Part shown: positions 1 to 9,614 of the stretch, piece after piece | Layout: each line of letters begins with the position of its first letter | Numbering within the stretch: the first letter of the stretch is position 1 | Assembly (NCBI RefSeq): GCF_005145045.1 | Contig: NZ_CP039691.1 | Coordinates: 570,001-634,000 of the forward strand | Reading direction: 5' to 3' | From: Agrobacterium larrymoorei | Lineage (GTDB): Bacteria > Pseudomonadota > Alphaproteobacteria > Rhizobiales > Rhizobiaceae | DNA length: 64,000 nucleotides | Position numbers and translations under genes: made by a program | Notes under the pieces: model-generated | What the model was told of the DNA's origin: nothing | Seen by the model: the letters and a program-made list of their open reading frames with translations, nothing else | Databases searched by the model: none

Positions 1-1305
<1,305 letters not shown>

Positions 1306-1491
1306 TCCCATTGTTCATGCTCATCGAAGATGAGCATTCCTCTTCTGTCCTGACGCGTGGAATACGCTCCGGACGGGCCGCGCCACGAGGCGCGACGACC
1401 TCTGGTCTGTATGGGAAACATACGGATAGGTCAGAGAAAGACGTGTTAAAAATAGAAAGTGGCCAAGCCACCCAGCTTCTCGAAAACAGCG

Positions 1492-1645
1492 TATGTTTTG
1501 CGCTTTGCCGACCTGGTGGTTATTGCGGGGCGGCTGCACCCGTTCCCATTCCGAACACGGCCGTGAAACGCCCCAGCGCCAATGGTACTTCGTCTTAAGA
1601 CGCGGGAGAGTAGGTCGCTGCCAGGTCTGCAAAACGCAAAACATA
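1492..1645 (+). other. Processing stem enclosing 5S rRNA
   Basis: An 11-nt perfect inverted repeat brackets the 5S gene: TATGTTTTGCG at 1492-1502 and CGCAAAACATA at 1635-1645. In the rrn transcript it would form a long stem closing just outside the 5S ends, as expected for a precursor processed by an RNase. The 23S-5S spacer (about 1306-1491) also holds a hairpin TGCTCATC/GATGAGCA near 1317-1337. No tRNA is seen in that spacer. Confidence 0.75.
1510..1627 (+). rRNA. rrf: 5S ribosomal RNA
   Basis: A 118-nt sequence begins GACCTGGTGG and closes with the complementary CCAGGTC (helix I). It contains the conserved loop segments CATTCCGAACACGG and CGGGAGAGTAGG. It follows the 23S gene in the standard rrn order. 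The ends are set by helix I pairing and may be off by one or two bases. Confidence 0.96.
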
Positions 1646-1690
1646 TACTCCATCTTCTCGTCACACCCTCGGCCCAGCCGAAATCAAAAG

Positions 1691-1714
1691 GGCCGCTAAC
1701 CAAGCGGCCTTTTG
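1691..1714 (+). terminator. Intrinsic terminator or hairpin after 5S rRNA
   Basis: The stem GGCCGCT (1691-1697) pairs with AGCGGCC (1703-1709) and is followed by TTTT. It lies between 5S and the tRNA-fMet region. Either the tRNA has its own promoter or read-through occurs, since rhizobial rrn operons usually cotranscribe this tRNA. Confidence 0.6.
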
Positions 1715-1740
1715 TGTTATGATAGCTTGATCAAAAATAA

Positions 1741-1941
1741 AGCGGGCTGGAGCAGCCCCCGACCTCCCGCAGGAAGCAAAGCTTCCGAGGAAGGACAAAC
1801 AAAAGACCCGGGCGCTTGTTCGACGTCAGCTCATAAATAACGCGGGGTGGAGCAGCCCCCGTCCTCCCGCAGGAAGCAAAGCTTCCGAGGAAGGACAAAC
1901 AAAAAGACCGGGCGCTTGCTCGAACGTCAGCTCATAAATAA
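1741..1941 (+). repeat. Tandem 100/101-bp repeat derived from the tRNA-fMet leader and 5' end
   Basis: Two near-identical units start at about 1742 and 1842, and the tRNA-fMet gene starts where a third would begin (1942). The periods are 100 and 101 bp. Each unit opens with GCGGGsTGGAGCAGCCC, which is the first part of the tRNA-fMet, then diverges to CCCGwCCTCCCGCAGGAAGC and a hairpin GGAAGcaaaGCTTCC. The 20 or so bases before unit 2 (CGTCAGCTCATAAATAA) are the same as those directly before the real tRNA. Each unit therefore copies the tRNA 5' leader plus its first 17-18 nt, without anticodon arm or acceptor 3' strand. Confidence 0.85.
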
Positions 1942-2018
<77 letters not shown>

Positions 2019-2200
2019 AATCCCCCAGCATATCCCGAAAATAACGCCAGCAGAGATGTTCGACACAGCGTCGCTCTTTGATTGGGACTTCTCCCCCTGA
2101 AAAACTTAGGAGCCGCTGATTGCGGGCTGGGGCGGTTCGTAAGCCTCGGCAATGTCATGGCTCTCTGCCCTTCAAGGCGCGGGCAAAGACAGGCAAGATT

Positions 2201-2650
2201 TTAGTTTGCTAGCAAATCCCTCACGATTGTCAGGAACGCCTCGCCCGCCACACAGACATCCCCGCTATTGTCCAGCGTCACCACCTCGAAATCGCCGCAG
2301 ACGTCGACACCGCTGCGCTCCAGCCGACGGGAAATCTCCGCCACGCTCTCACGACCGCGGCCAGACAGGCGGGCAGCCAGGACCTCTGGGCGCGCAATCA
2401 CATTGATCACCAGCAGCTTTAAGAAAATCTCCCGGAAATCAGCAAGCGCTGCGCGGGAGCCATTGGCGATCAGGATTGCGCCACGCTCTGTTGCATCTCT
2501 CGCTGAGGCCGGAATGCCGTAGCTCAGGCCGTGGGCGCTCCATGAGACGCAGAACGCACCCGACAACCGCCTGCGCTCGAACTCGGCATCATCCACGCCC
2601 TCATGCAGTTCCCCGCCAGCATCGCTTAGGAGATATCCAAGGATCGATCA
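2201..2650 (-). pseudogene. phnN: phnN remnant (ribose 1,5-bisphosphate phosphokinase, N-terminus missing)
   Basis: The frame reads SDAGGELHEGVDDAEFERRR and onward through AHGLSYGIPAS, VINVIARPEVLAARLSGRGR and a normal C-terminus. This matches the middle and end of PhnN, the enzyme that makes PRPP from ribose 1,5-bisphosphate in phosphonate catabolism. PhnN is normally about 185 residues. Here the first 40-45, including the Walker A loop, are absent: homology starts near 2630 and a TGA closes the frame at about 2650. A GTG at 2594-2596 could start a 131-residue protein, but it would lack the P-loop and be inactive. No other phn gene is nearby, so this is a decayed fragment left by a rearrangement beside the tRNA. 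Confidence 0.75.
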
Positions 2651-2662
2651 CTTGATCGATCC
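2641..2662. repeat. Perfect 22-bp palindrome at the phnN truncation point
   Basis: GGATCGATCA (2641-2650) and TGATCGATCC (2653-2662) are exact inverted repeats around a 2-bp centre. The site lies between the phnN breakpoint and the rpiR-family stop codon. There is no T-run on either strand, so it is a poor terminator. It could be a protein-binding or recombination site, but the sequence alone cannot say. Confidence 0.6.
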
Positions 2663-2707
2663 AAAGCCCGCGAAGGACAGGGATGCGCGGTTAGGCATCC
2701 GCTCGCT

Positions 2708-3529
2708 TTAACCGTTCAGCGCGCGCTGAATATCGCCAATACGCTTGAAGCGCTGTTTGCGGCCTGATCCGCTGTTTTGTGACAGTGTATGAAGCATGAA
2801 CTCAGTGATGGCGACGAGTTGGAGCATGCTGTGTCCGCCGCCTTGGGCGAGCGGGATGGTCAGGCAGATGTCTGCACTGTCCGGGCCCCACTCATAGAAG
2901 CGGGTGGTGATGAGCAGCGTCTTGTAGCCGTTGCGGGTTGCCATTTTCGACAAGCGCTGGAGAGCTGCGAGATTTCCGCCGCAATCCATCAGGATCAGCA
3001 GGGTGTTTTCTGGCTCTTCATCCATCAGCTCGATATAGGTGGAGCCGTCACGCTGGAGATAATGGACGCGTTCGCGGCATTCGAGCAGCCGGGCGTAGAA
3101 ATAGCGACAGATGCCGAAGCTTTCCGCGGAGGAGGCCACAAAAACGTCGCGGCTTTCGGCGATCGAATTGAGCGCCGTCTTCCATACCGATTGACCAGCA
3201 AGATCATAAACCGCTTGTACGGCCTGAATTTGCTGCAGCATGAGGGAAGAGAGCGGGGTTTGTGGTGTTTCTTCTCGCTCGCTTTGCGGGCGGGCGGGTG
3301 CTGGCGTCGGTTCACGCAGATGTTCGCGGATATCGCTCAGCTGGCGATAACCGAGGGAGCGCAAAAACCTGCCGACGGTCATGGGGCTCAGGCTCAGCTT
3401 TTCAGCAAGCGTTGCAGCAGTCTCGAAAGGAAGCTCTGCCAAGTGCTCCATGAGATATTTTGCGATCCGGCGCTCAGCGGGCGTACCGGACTTCATCAAA
3501 CGGGTGAGATCAATCAGCAACTTTTCCAA
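2708..3529 (-). CDS. MurR/RpiR family transcriptional regulator
   Basis: This 273-residue protein has an N-terminal RpiR-type helix-turn-helix (about residues 1-77; AERRIAKYLMEHL, ETAATLAEKLSLSPMTVGRFLRSLGY) and a C-terminal SIS phosphosugar-binding domain (about 120-255). Such regulators sense sugar phosphates and control sugar or amino-sugar catabolism. The start used is TTG at 3529, preceded by AAAGAGG. An internal ATG 11 codons later would trim the domain edge. Upstream is 285 bp of gene-free DNA before a divergent membrane protein gene; downstream are the palindrome and the phnN remnant. No obvious target operon is adjacent, so the ligand is unknown. Confidence 0.88.
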   Translation of the reverse strand: MEKLLIDLTRLMKSGTPAERRIAKYLMEHLAELPFETAATLAEKLSLSPMTVGRFLRSLGYRQLSDIREHLREPTPAPARPQSEREETPQTPLSSLMLQQIQAVQAVYDLAGQSVWKTALNSIAESRDVFVASSAESFGICRYFYARLLECRERVHYLQRDGSTYIELMDEEPENTLLILMDCGGNLAALQRLSKMATRNGYKTLLITTRFYEWGPDSADICLTIPLAQGGGHSMLQLVAITEFMLHTLSQNSGSGRKQRFKRIGDIQRALNG

Positions 3530-3814
3530 CGACGCCTCTTTTATTTTCTTCTTAGCGGACGATGAGCACGAGCCGTGCTTTCGCTATCAACAACCACCGG
3601 TCTGAGCAGTTGAGCTTCAGAACCCGAATCACAATCTATCACAAAAATGCGATTTCTTGCCTACTCTTTCTTATAGTTTAGTGGTTGCTTCTATTCAAGT
3701 GTAAAATGATTGGTTGAAAATTATTCTGATATGGGCAGAGAAAGCGTCATACTTGTGAAAAACGCGCTCCGCACCTATGTCCATTTTTGACGCCGCTCTA
3801 TCCCGGAGACCACC

Positions 3815-4540
3815 TTGATCATCAATGCTGCCAGACGCGCTTTTCAAAACCTGTTTGCGGCGGAAACGCGATCCGTTTTCTGGAAGATGCTCGGCCTGAC
3901 GCTTATGGTGTTGATGGCCTTGTGGTTTGCCGTGCGTGGCCTGTTCGTATGGCTTGCTGTTCCATGGCTCGATTCCATGATGCAAACCATGCCCGGTTGG
4001 GCTGGCTGGATCACTTTCACGCTGGAGATTTTGAGCGGCTTTGGACTGGCGTTCGCGCTCGTTTTTCTGATCTCGCCGGTTACCGCCATCATCGCCGGGC
4101 TTTTTCTCGATGACGTCGCCGAGGTAATCGAAAAAGAAGACTACCCGGGCGATCCTGCCGGTCGCGCTATGCCGCTTGGTGAGGCAATCGTTTCATCGAT
4201 AAAATTTTTCGGCGTCGTCATTTTGGGCAATATCATCGCCCTCATGCTGCTTCTGGTGCCGGGCGTGAACCTGATCGCGTTCTTCATGGTGAATGGGTAT
4301 CTGCTGGGGCGGGAGTTTTTCGAGTTCGCGGCCATGCGGTTTCGGACTCCCACGGAAGCGCGGGCGTTTCGTTCGAAGCATTCGACCAAGGTTTTTCTGG
4401 CCGGGCTGGTTATCGCAGCCTTTCTTGCCATTCCCTTCCTGAATCTGTTGACGCCGCTTTTCGCCGCGTCGCTGATGGTGCATCTACACAAATCCGTCAG
4501 CAGGAAGGACCCGTCATTCTCCAACCAGTTGGGGCGGTAA
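3815..4540 (+). CDS. EI24/CysZ-like integral membrane protein
   Basis: This 241-residue inner-membrane protein has four or more hydrophobic stretches (about residues 25-50, 65-95, 130-165, 195-225) and the EI24-family pattern around FALVFLISPVTAIIAGLFLDDVAEVIE. EI24 relatives include CysZ, a sulfate permease, but a sulfate role is not shown here because no cys gene adjoins. The 3' end overlaps the convergent nth gene by 27 bp. The 285 bp upstream (3530-3814) holds no gene I can support. Confidence 0.82.
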   Translation: MIINAARRAFQNLFAAETRSVFWKMLGLTLMVLMALWFAVRGLFVWLAVPWLDSMMQTMPGWAGWITFTLEILSGFGLAFALVFLISPVTAIIAGLFLDDVAEVIEKEDYPGDPAGRAMPLGEAIVSSIKFFGVVILGNIIALMLLLVPGVNLIAFFMVNGYLLGREFFEFAAMRFRTPTEARAFRSKHSTKVFLAGLVIAAFLAIPFLNLLTPLFAASLMVHLHKSVSRKDPSFSNQLGR

Positions 4541-5284
4541 TTCCACAAGCGGCGCTGGCACATCGAAAGTCTTTTCCGGTGATTTGCAGATGTCTGCGAT
4601 GATGCAGCGCTCGCATTCCGGCTTGCGGGCCTTGCAACAGTAGCGACCGTGCAGGATCAGCCAGTGATGGGCGTGGAACAGATATTGCTCGGGTATGATC
4701 CGCACCAGCCTGTCCTCTACTTCATCCGGGGTCTTGCCCGGTGCCAGACAGATGCGGTTGGCGATGCGAAACACATGGGTATCGACGGCAAGCGTCGGGA
4801 TGCCGAAGGCCATGGACATGACGACATTGGCGGTCTTGCGGCCCACGCCGGGCAGCATGATCAACTCTTCCCGCGTCTTCGGCACCTCGCCGCCAAAATT
4901 GTCGATCAGCATCTGCGAAAGCGCGATGACGTTTTTCGCCTTGTTGCGATAAAGTCCGATAGTCTTGATGTGGTCGATCAGCTTGTCTTCGCCAAGTGCC
5001 AGCATCTTTTCCGGCGTATCGGCAATCTTGAAAAGCGCTTTCGTGGCGCGGTTCACGCCAACATCGGTGGCTTGCGCGGAAAGCGCCACTGCAACGACGA
5101 GCGTAAATGGGTTGGTATGCTCCAGTTCGCCTTTCGGCTCCGGGCGCTGAATGGAAAAGCGGCGGAAAATCTCGGTCAACTCTTCCTGGGAGTAGGCCGT
5201 TCTCACGCGCTTTTGCTTCGGCTTCGAGGGCGAAATTGACTTTTTCAAAGTTTGGGTGCTGGATCGTTTCTTGGCAATTGTCAT
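4514..5284 (-). CDS. nth: Endonuclease III
   Basis: This is a base-excision repair DNA glycosylase and AP-lyase acting on oxidised pyrimidines. The 256 residues show a lysine-rich N-terminal extension (1-30), the helix-hairpin-helix LPGVGRKTANVV with catalytic Lys150, the catalytic Asp168 in VDTHVFRIANR, and an Fe-S cluster pattern C217-x6-C224-x2-C227-x5-C233. All key residues are intact. The start is ATG at 5284. The gene is divergent from a DUF2244 gene and overlaps the 3' end of the EI24 gene. Confidence 0.96.
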   Translation of the reverse strand: MTIAKKRSSTQTLKKSISPSKPKQKRVRTAYSQEELTEIFRRFSIQRPEPKGELEHTNPFTLVVAVALSAQATDVGVNRATKALFKIADTPEKMLALGEDKLIDHIKTIGLYRNKAKNVIALSQMLIDNFGGEVPKTREELIMLPGVGRKTANVVMSMAFGIPTLAVDTHVFRIANRICLAPGKTPDEVEDRLVRIIPEQYLFHAHHWLILHGRYCCKARKPECERCIIADICKSPEKTFDVPAPLVELPPQLVGE

Positions 5285-5326
5285 AACGAAGTCTCAAGCA
5301 TTGGTCAGCCGCATCGAGGAAGGCAG

Positions 5327-5809
5327 ATGAATATGCTCAACGATCAGCCGGTTTTTTCTGCTGAACTCATTCCCTATCGCTCCCTCGGGCGCAAGGGGTT
5401 TCGTGTACTTCTCGTTATCAGTGCTTTTGTGTGTATCGGCTACGGTGCTTTTTTCCTCGTCAGCGGTGCTTGGCCGATCGGCTTCTTTCTGGGCTTCGAT
5501 TTTTTGCTGCTCTACTTTGCGTTTCGCGCCAACTACAAGGCGGGCAGGGTGAAGGAGCAGGTGGTCGTGTCGCGCACCAGCCTCTCCATTCGCAAGTTTT
5601 CGTCTGCGGGTAAGGTCGTGGAGCATCGCTTCAACCCATTCTGGGCGCGATTCCGAGTCAGGCGGCATGATGAGTTCGGCATTCTTTCCATGCATGTCTC
5701 TGGCGAAGGGCGGGTGACGGATATCGGCTCGTTTCTGAACCCGGATGATCGCGAAAGCTTTGCCAAGGCATTCAAAAACGCGCTGGCGACGGTCAGGCGT
5801 AAAATCTGA
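5327..5809 (+). CDS. DUF2244 domain membrane protein
   Basis: This 160-residue protein has two adjacent membrane segments (VLLVISAFVCIGYGAFFLV and a following GFFLGFDFLLLYFAF) and then a soluble C-terminal half, the layout of the DUF2244 family common in Rhizobiales. Function is unknown. The ATG at 5327 is chosen because GAGGAAGG lies 4-11 nt upstream; a longer frame from 5252 would overlap the start of nth. The gene is divergent from nth, with about 42 bp between the starts. Confidence 0.85.
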   Translation: MNMLNDQPVFSAELIPYRSLGRKGFRVLLVISAFVCIGYGAFFLVSGAWPIGFFLGFDFLLLYFAFRANYKAGRVKEQVVVSRTSLSIRKFSSAGKVVEHRFNPFWARFRVRRHDEFGILSMHVSGEGRVTDIGSFLNPDDRESFAKAFKNALATVRRKI

Positions 5810-5878
5810 GGCTCGATCAAGAAACGGGTGGAGCGGTGCGGCACTTCATGGTTTTCTCTCAAGCCAAGGAGATAAGCC

Positions 5879-6751
5879 ATGAACGCCAATATCATGCTGA
5901 AGGAAGACATCACGCCGGTTGGAACGGATTACGATACGGTGCGTCAGGTCATCGAAATCCTGACGCTGGATTATCGTGAGCAGCCGTCTCTGGACGAAAT
6001 CGCCGCGCGGCTGAACCAGTCGCCGACGCAACTGCAGAAGACGTTTACGCGCTGGGCTGGCTTGTCCCCCAAGGCATTCCTTCAGGCCGTGACGCTGGAT
6101 CACGCCAAGCGCCTGTTGCGGCAGGAGAATCTTCCGCTGCTGGAAACGGCAATCGAAGTGGGCATGTCCGGCCCCAGCCGCCTGCACGATCTTTTCGTGA
6201 CCCATGAAGCCATGTCGCCCGGCGAATGGAAGGCGAAGGGAAGCGGCTTGCAGATCAGTTACGGTTTCCACCCATCGCCCTTCGGGCTTGCTTTGGTCAT
6301 GATCACTGATCGCGGCCTTGCGGGTTGCGCCTTTGCCGATCCGGGTGAGGAGAAGGCCTGCTTCGACGATATGGCGCGGCGTTGGCCAAATGCGAACTAT
6401 GTGGAGGATAGCGCTGCGACCGCGCCCTATGCGGCCCGCATTTTCCACCCAACGCAATGGAACAGCGATCAGCCGCTGCGTGTCGTGCTGCTCGGCACGG
6501 ATTTTCAGGTCCGCGTCTGGCAAAGCCTGCTGAAGATTCCTTTGGGCAAGGCCGTGACCTATTCCCACATCGCGCAGGATATCGGCCAGCCAACGGCATC
6601 ACGCGCCGTGGGTGCGGCGATTGGCGCAAATCCCATTTCCTTCGTCGTCCCCTGCCACCGTGCAGTCGGCAAAAGCGGAGCGCTGACGGGCTATCATTGG
6701 GGCCTGACGCGCAAGCGAGCCATGCTGGGTTGGGAAACGGGGAGGGTGTGA
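5879..6751 (+). CDS. Ada-like protein: AraC helix-turn-helix fused to methylated-DNA-protein cysteine methyltransferase
   Basis: This 290-residue two-domain protein has an AraC-type DNA-binding domain (about 25-115) and an O6-alkylguanine-DNA alkyltransferase domain (about 125-285). The suicide-acceptor Cys259 lies in VVPCHRAVG, and the DNA-binding turn SRAVGAAIGANP precedes it. Compared with E. coli Ada it lacks the N-terminal zinc domain that senses methylphosphotriesters, so it should repair O6-methylguanine but cannot be switched on in the classical Ada way. AAGGAG lies just before the ATG. It stands alone, 70 bp after the DUF2244 gene. Confidence 0.9.
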   Translation: MNANIMLKEDITPVGTDYDTVRQVIEILTLDYREQPSLDEIAARLNQSPTQLQKTFTRWAGLSPKAFLQAVTLDHAKRLLRQENLPLLETAIEVGMSGPSRLHDLFVTHEAMSPGEWKAKGSGLQISYGFHPSPFGLALVMITDRGLAGCAFADPGEEKACFDDMARRWPNANYVEDSAATAPYAARIFHPTQWNSDQPLRVVLLGTDFQVRVWQSLLKIPLGKAVTYSHIAQDIGQPTASRAVGAAIGANPISFVVPCHRAVGKSGALTGYHWGLTRKRAMLGWETGRV

Positions 6752-6764
6752 TCAAGGCTTTTGC

Positions 6765-6810
6765 CATGTGATCTTACATGTGAAATAATCAGCTATGATG
6801 TGAAAATCAT
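6765..6810. promoter_or_regulatory. Candidate operator of the toxin-antitoxin operon
   Basis: Two short inverted repeats sit just upstream of the RHH antitoxin: CATGT-6-ACATG (6765-6780) and ATGAT-6-ATCAT (about 6795-6810). RHH antitoxins typically bind such palindromes to autorepress. The assignment rests on position and symmetry alone. Confidence 0.45.
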
Positions 6811-6821
6811 ATGAGATGCAG

Positions 6822-7058
6822 ATGAAAAGTACGATCCAGCTTCCCGATGATATCGACCGACGCATAGACTACGTTGCAGCACAGACAAATCTCACTCGTA
6901 GTCAGATTGTCGAGGAGGCTTTATCGTTCGGGCGCTCGCTAGCATGGCAGGAGCAATGGATCGCGGGCGTGAAAGCCGGGATCGCAGACGCCGATAAAGG
7001 CGATTTCGCGTCGGAAGACGAGATCGCAGCGGTTCTCGGTCGGTACGATCAGGTATAA
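6822..7058 (+). CDS. Ribbon-helix-helix antitoxin (CopG/ParD type)
   Basis: This 78-residue protein begins MKSTIQLPDDIDRRIDYVAA and continues with TNLTRSQIVEEALSFG, a classic RHH DNA-binding fold. A C-terminal tail probably neutralises the toxin encoded next door. An ATG at 6816 is also in frame, but GAG at 6813-6815 is spaced better for 6822. The stop lies 6 bp before the toxin start, so the pair is a translationally close operon. Known relatives block the toxin and repress the operon. Confidence 0.88.
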   Translation: MKSTIQLPDDIDRRIDYVAAQTNLTRSQIVEEALSFGRSLAWQEQWIAGVKAGIADADKGDFASEDEIAAVLGRYDQV

Positions 7059-7064
7059 TCAGCC

Positions 7065-7355
7065 GTGCGGGTTATCTGGACAAGACGCTATCTGCGAGAG
7101 CTTGGTGACATTGGCGACTATATAGCGGAAAAGAACCCGCGAGCGGCTGCGCGGATCGTGCGAGATATTCACACTAAAACCCAGTCATTGCTCTCAGCAA
7201 ATCCTTTCATTGGAAGGATCGGGGAAATAATGGGCACGCGGGAGTTGGTCATCCCGGCTACGGGATATGTCGTTGCATATCGTGTGCACGACGAAAACGT
7301 AGAGGTCTTGTTTGTGCAGCACGGCGCAAGGGAATGGCCGCGCAAAATCGAGTAG
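7065..7355 (+). CDS. RelE/ParE family toxin
   Basis: This 96-residue basic protein has the ParE-like pattern WTRRYLRELGDIGDYIAEKNPRAA, then NPFIGRIGEIMGTRELVI and a YVVAYRV strand. It starts with GTG at 7065. ParE toxins inhibit DNA gyrase and RelE-like ones cleave mRNA; the sequence alone does not settle which applies. It is paired with the RHH antitoxin upstream. It ends only 4 bp before the stop of the convergent SorC-family gene. Confidence 0.88.
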   Translation: MRVIWTRRYLRELGDIGDYIAEKNPRAAARIVRDIHTKTQSLLSANPFIGRIGEIMGTRELVIPATGYVVAYRVHDENVEVLFVQHGAREWPRKIE

Positions 7356-7359
7356 TATT

Positions 7360-8343
7360 TTACCTGCCGGGTTCCGCGAGCTCCATCAACGCCCTCGCCG
7401 CTGCCTCATCCGTAATCAATGTATTGCAGCCGATGCGCTTTATCGTGGCGCGGATGGCGGTGGCGCGGTGGGCGCCGCCGGAGGCGAGGACGATGTGTCT
7501 GGCTTTCTTCAGCGTATCGAGATCGATAGCCATGGCGTGATTATTGATCGGGTGTTCGACGGAGCGACCTTCCGCGTCGATGAAGTTGAACATGGTGTCG
7601 CAGACGCAGCCTGCTGCAACCAGTTCGTCCAGCGTTTCCTTCGATATGAAGCCTTCCGATAGCGATGTCGAATGCGGGCCGATATCGCCGCAGCTGACGA
7701 TGGCGAGATCCAGATTTTCTGCCAGCGAGTAGAGCGTGCTGAGGCCACATTTTTCGATCAGCGACCGTTTGGTTTCGACGGAATCGACCAACAGCGGCGC
7801 GAGAAACATGTAGCATTCGGCACCAAGCGCGCTTGCCAGCCGCCATGTGTAATCGAGCGGGTTGGTCTGGTGGACGGCAACGATCCCGCCTAGAAGCGAT
7901 ACGACCTTGCAGTTTTCTCGCCGTGGCGGGCGGAAGCTGGAGAGGGAGGCAGTCATGGTGCGGCCCCAGCCGACGCCGATTGTGGCGTTATCCGGCACGA
8001 CTTCGGAGAGGAACTGGCCGAGCGCCAGACCGACACCCTTGGCGATGTCCTCCGCTTTCGACGTTGCGGAAGGAATGATGATTGCCTCATCCAGCCCATA
8101 GGTCTTCTCGAGGCTGATCGCCAGTTCCACGAAGTCCTCGATGCCTTCATTGATCCATATCTGCACCTCGGAACGCTTCATGGCTTCATCGAGAAGGCGG
8201 ATGACGGTGGAGCGGCTGATGCCGAGCTTCTCGGCCACATCCTTCTGCGTCATGCCCTGATTGTAATAGAGCCACGACGCCCGCAGCCGCAGCGATGCCG
8301 CTTCGGAATAGGCCGTATGGGTTTCTCTTCGCAGTTTCGCCAC
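7360..8343 (-). CDS. SorC/DeoR-type sugar-binding transcriptional regulator
   Basis: This 327-residue protein has an N-terminal helix-turn-helix (WLYYNQGMTQKDVAEKLGISRSTVIRLLDEA) and a SorC sugar-phosphate-binding domain (about 65-320; VGVGWGRTMTA, HPINNHAMAIDL, VLASGGAHR). SorC regulators sense phosphorylated sugars. The GTG at 8343 is chosen because the family N-terminus begins near there; the longer open frame would run through tal on the other strand. It is divergent from tal across 198 bp, which suggests control of pentose-phosphate or sugar genes including tal, an inference from position. Confidence 0.85.
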   Translation of the reverse strand: MAKLRRETHTAYSEAASLRLRASWLYYNQGMTQKDVAEKLGISRSTVIRLLDEAMKRSEVQIWINEGIEDFVELAISLEKTYGLDEAIIIPSATSKAEDIAKGVGLALGQFLSEVVPDNATIGVGWGRTMTASLSSFRPPRRENCKVVSLLGGIVAVHQTNPLDYTWRLASALGAECYMFLAPLLVDSVETKRSLIEKCGLSTLYSLAENLDLAIVSCGDIGPHSTSLSEGFISKETLDELVAAGCVCDTMFNFIDAEGRSVEHPINNHAMAIDLDTLKKARHIVLASGGAHRATAIRATIKRIGCNTLITDEAAARALMELAEPGR

Positions 8344-8541
8344 TGTTTTCCGCCATGTTTTTTGAGTGACGAGTATTGCAGGCTTGAAACTTATGTCAAT
8401 TGCAATGCGCAAATGTCTTGACTTCGCGCTTTGCCCCGGGCGATACTCCCGTCGAACAAAACCGGTATCCGTGTCCGTATGGCATTCATACGGAACGAAA
8501 CTCGGTAGCGATGGTTTCCAGAGATTACGAGGATTTACGGC

Positions 8542-9507
8542 ATGACTTCCAAGCTCGACCAACTTCGCGCAATCACCACCGTTGTCGCCGATACCGGTGA
8601 CATCGATGCGGTTGCCCGCCTGAAGCCGGTGGATTGCACCACCAACCCCTCCATCGTTTTGAAGGCTCTCGGCACGCCTGCCTTTGCCGATACCGTCAAG
8701 GAAGCCGTGTCCTGGGGTCGCAAGCAGGGCGGCTCGTCGGATGGCGTGATTGCCGCTGTGGCGGATCGTCTTGCGATTTCCGTTGGTGCAGCACTGGTCG
8801 GTCTGGTGCCGGGTCGCGTGTCGACCGAAGTGGATGCCGATCTCTCCTTCGATACGCAGGCCTCCATTGCCAAGGCGCATGCCATCATCGCGGCGTATAA
8901 GGAACGCGGCATCGAGCGTGAGCGCATCCTCATCAAGCTTGCTTCCACCTGGGAAGGCATCAAAGCCGCCGAAGTGCTTCAGTCCGAAGGCATCGATTGC
9001 AACCTGACGCTTCTGTTCTCGCAGGCTCAGGCCATTGCATGTGCGGAAGCCAAAGCTTTCCTCATCTCGCCCTTCGTCGGCCGTATTCTCGACTGGTACA
9101 AGAAGTCCACGGGTGAGAACTACACAGCCGAGACCGATCCGGGTGTTCTCTCTGTCCGCGAGATTTACAATTACTACAAGGCCAATGGCATCTCCACGGT
9201 CGTCATGGGCGCGTCGTTCCGCAATGTCGGCGAGATCGAAGCGCTTGCGGGTTGCGACCGCCTGACGATCAGCCCGGCGCTTCTCGAAGAGCTCGACAAG
9301 GACAATGGCACGCTGGAGCGCAAGCTTTCGGCTGACAATGCCAAGGCCGCGCCGCTTCAGTCTCTGGATGAAAAGGCCTTCCGCTGGCAGCTCAATGAAG
9401 ATGCGATGGCTACCGAAAAGCTGTCCGAAGGCATTCGCCTCTTCGCCAAGGATCTCGTGGCTCTGCGCGAAATCGTTCGCAAGGAACTGGCGTCCGCTGC
9501 CGCCTGA
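8542..9507 (+). CDS. tal: Transaldolase
   Basis: Class I transaldolase of the pentose phosphate pathway, transferring a dihydroxyacetone unit from sedoheptulose 7-phosphate to glyceraldehyde 3-phosphate. The 321 residues contain the signature [10 protein letters not shown] (30-39) and the Schiff-base Lys132 in [11 protein letters not shown], at the same number as in E. coli TalB. The C-terminus is complete. A terminator hairpin follows at 9574. The divergent SorC-family gene suggests sugar-responsive control. Confidence 0.97.
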   Translation: MTSKLDQLRAITTVVADTGDIDAVARLKPVDCTTNPSIVLKALGTPAFADTVKEAVSWGRKQGGSSDGVIAAVADRLAISVGAALVGLVPGRVSTEVDADLSFDTQASIAKAHAIIAAYKERGIERERILIKLASTWEGIKAAEVLQSEGIDCNLTLLFSQAQAIACAEAKAFLISPFVGRILDWYKKSTGENYTAETDPGVLSVREIYNYYKANGISTVVMGASFRNVGEIEALAGCDRLTISPALLEELDKDNGTLERKLSADNAKAAPLQSLDEKAFRWQLNEDAMATEKLSEGIRLFAKDLVALREIVRKELASAAA

Positions 9508-9573
9508 GGGCGTGAGATTGGGGAACCGAATGGCTCCCCGGTCGTTTTATAAGTGTAATATCTCCAGTCATGA

Positions 9574-9608
9574 AGCGCGGCTGTTCCCCCTGACAGTCGC
9601 GCTTTTTC
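9574..9608 (+). terminator. Intrinsic terminator downstream of tal
   Basis: AGCGCG (9574-9579) followed by G-CTGT pairs with ACAG-T-CGCGCT (to 9603) and is followed by TTTTT. It lies between tal and the convergent IclR-family gene. Confidence 0.8.
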
Positions 9609-9614
9609 TATCTT

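Noticed and set aside
1741-1941. CRISPR-like array
   Set aside because: The repeat unit is 100 bp with only two copies and no spacers of standard size; it is a tandem duplication with tRNA similarity.
8344-8880. N-terminal extension of the SorC-family gene giving a 506-residue frame
   Set aside because: It runs antisense through the first third of tal, carries no homology, and a family-like N-terminus starts at GTG 8343.
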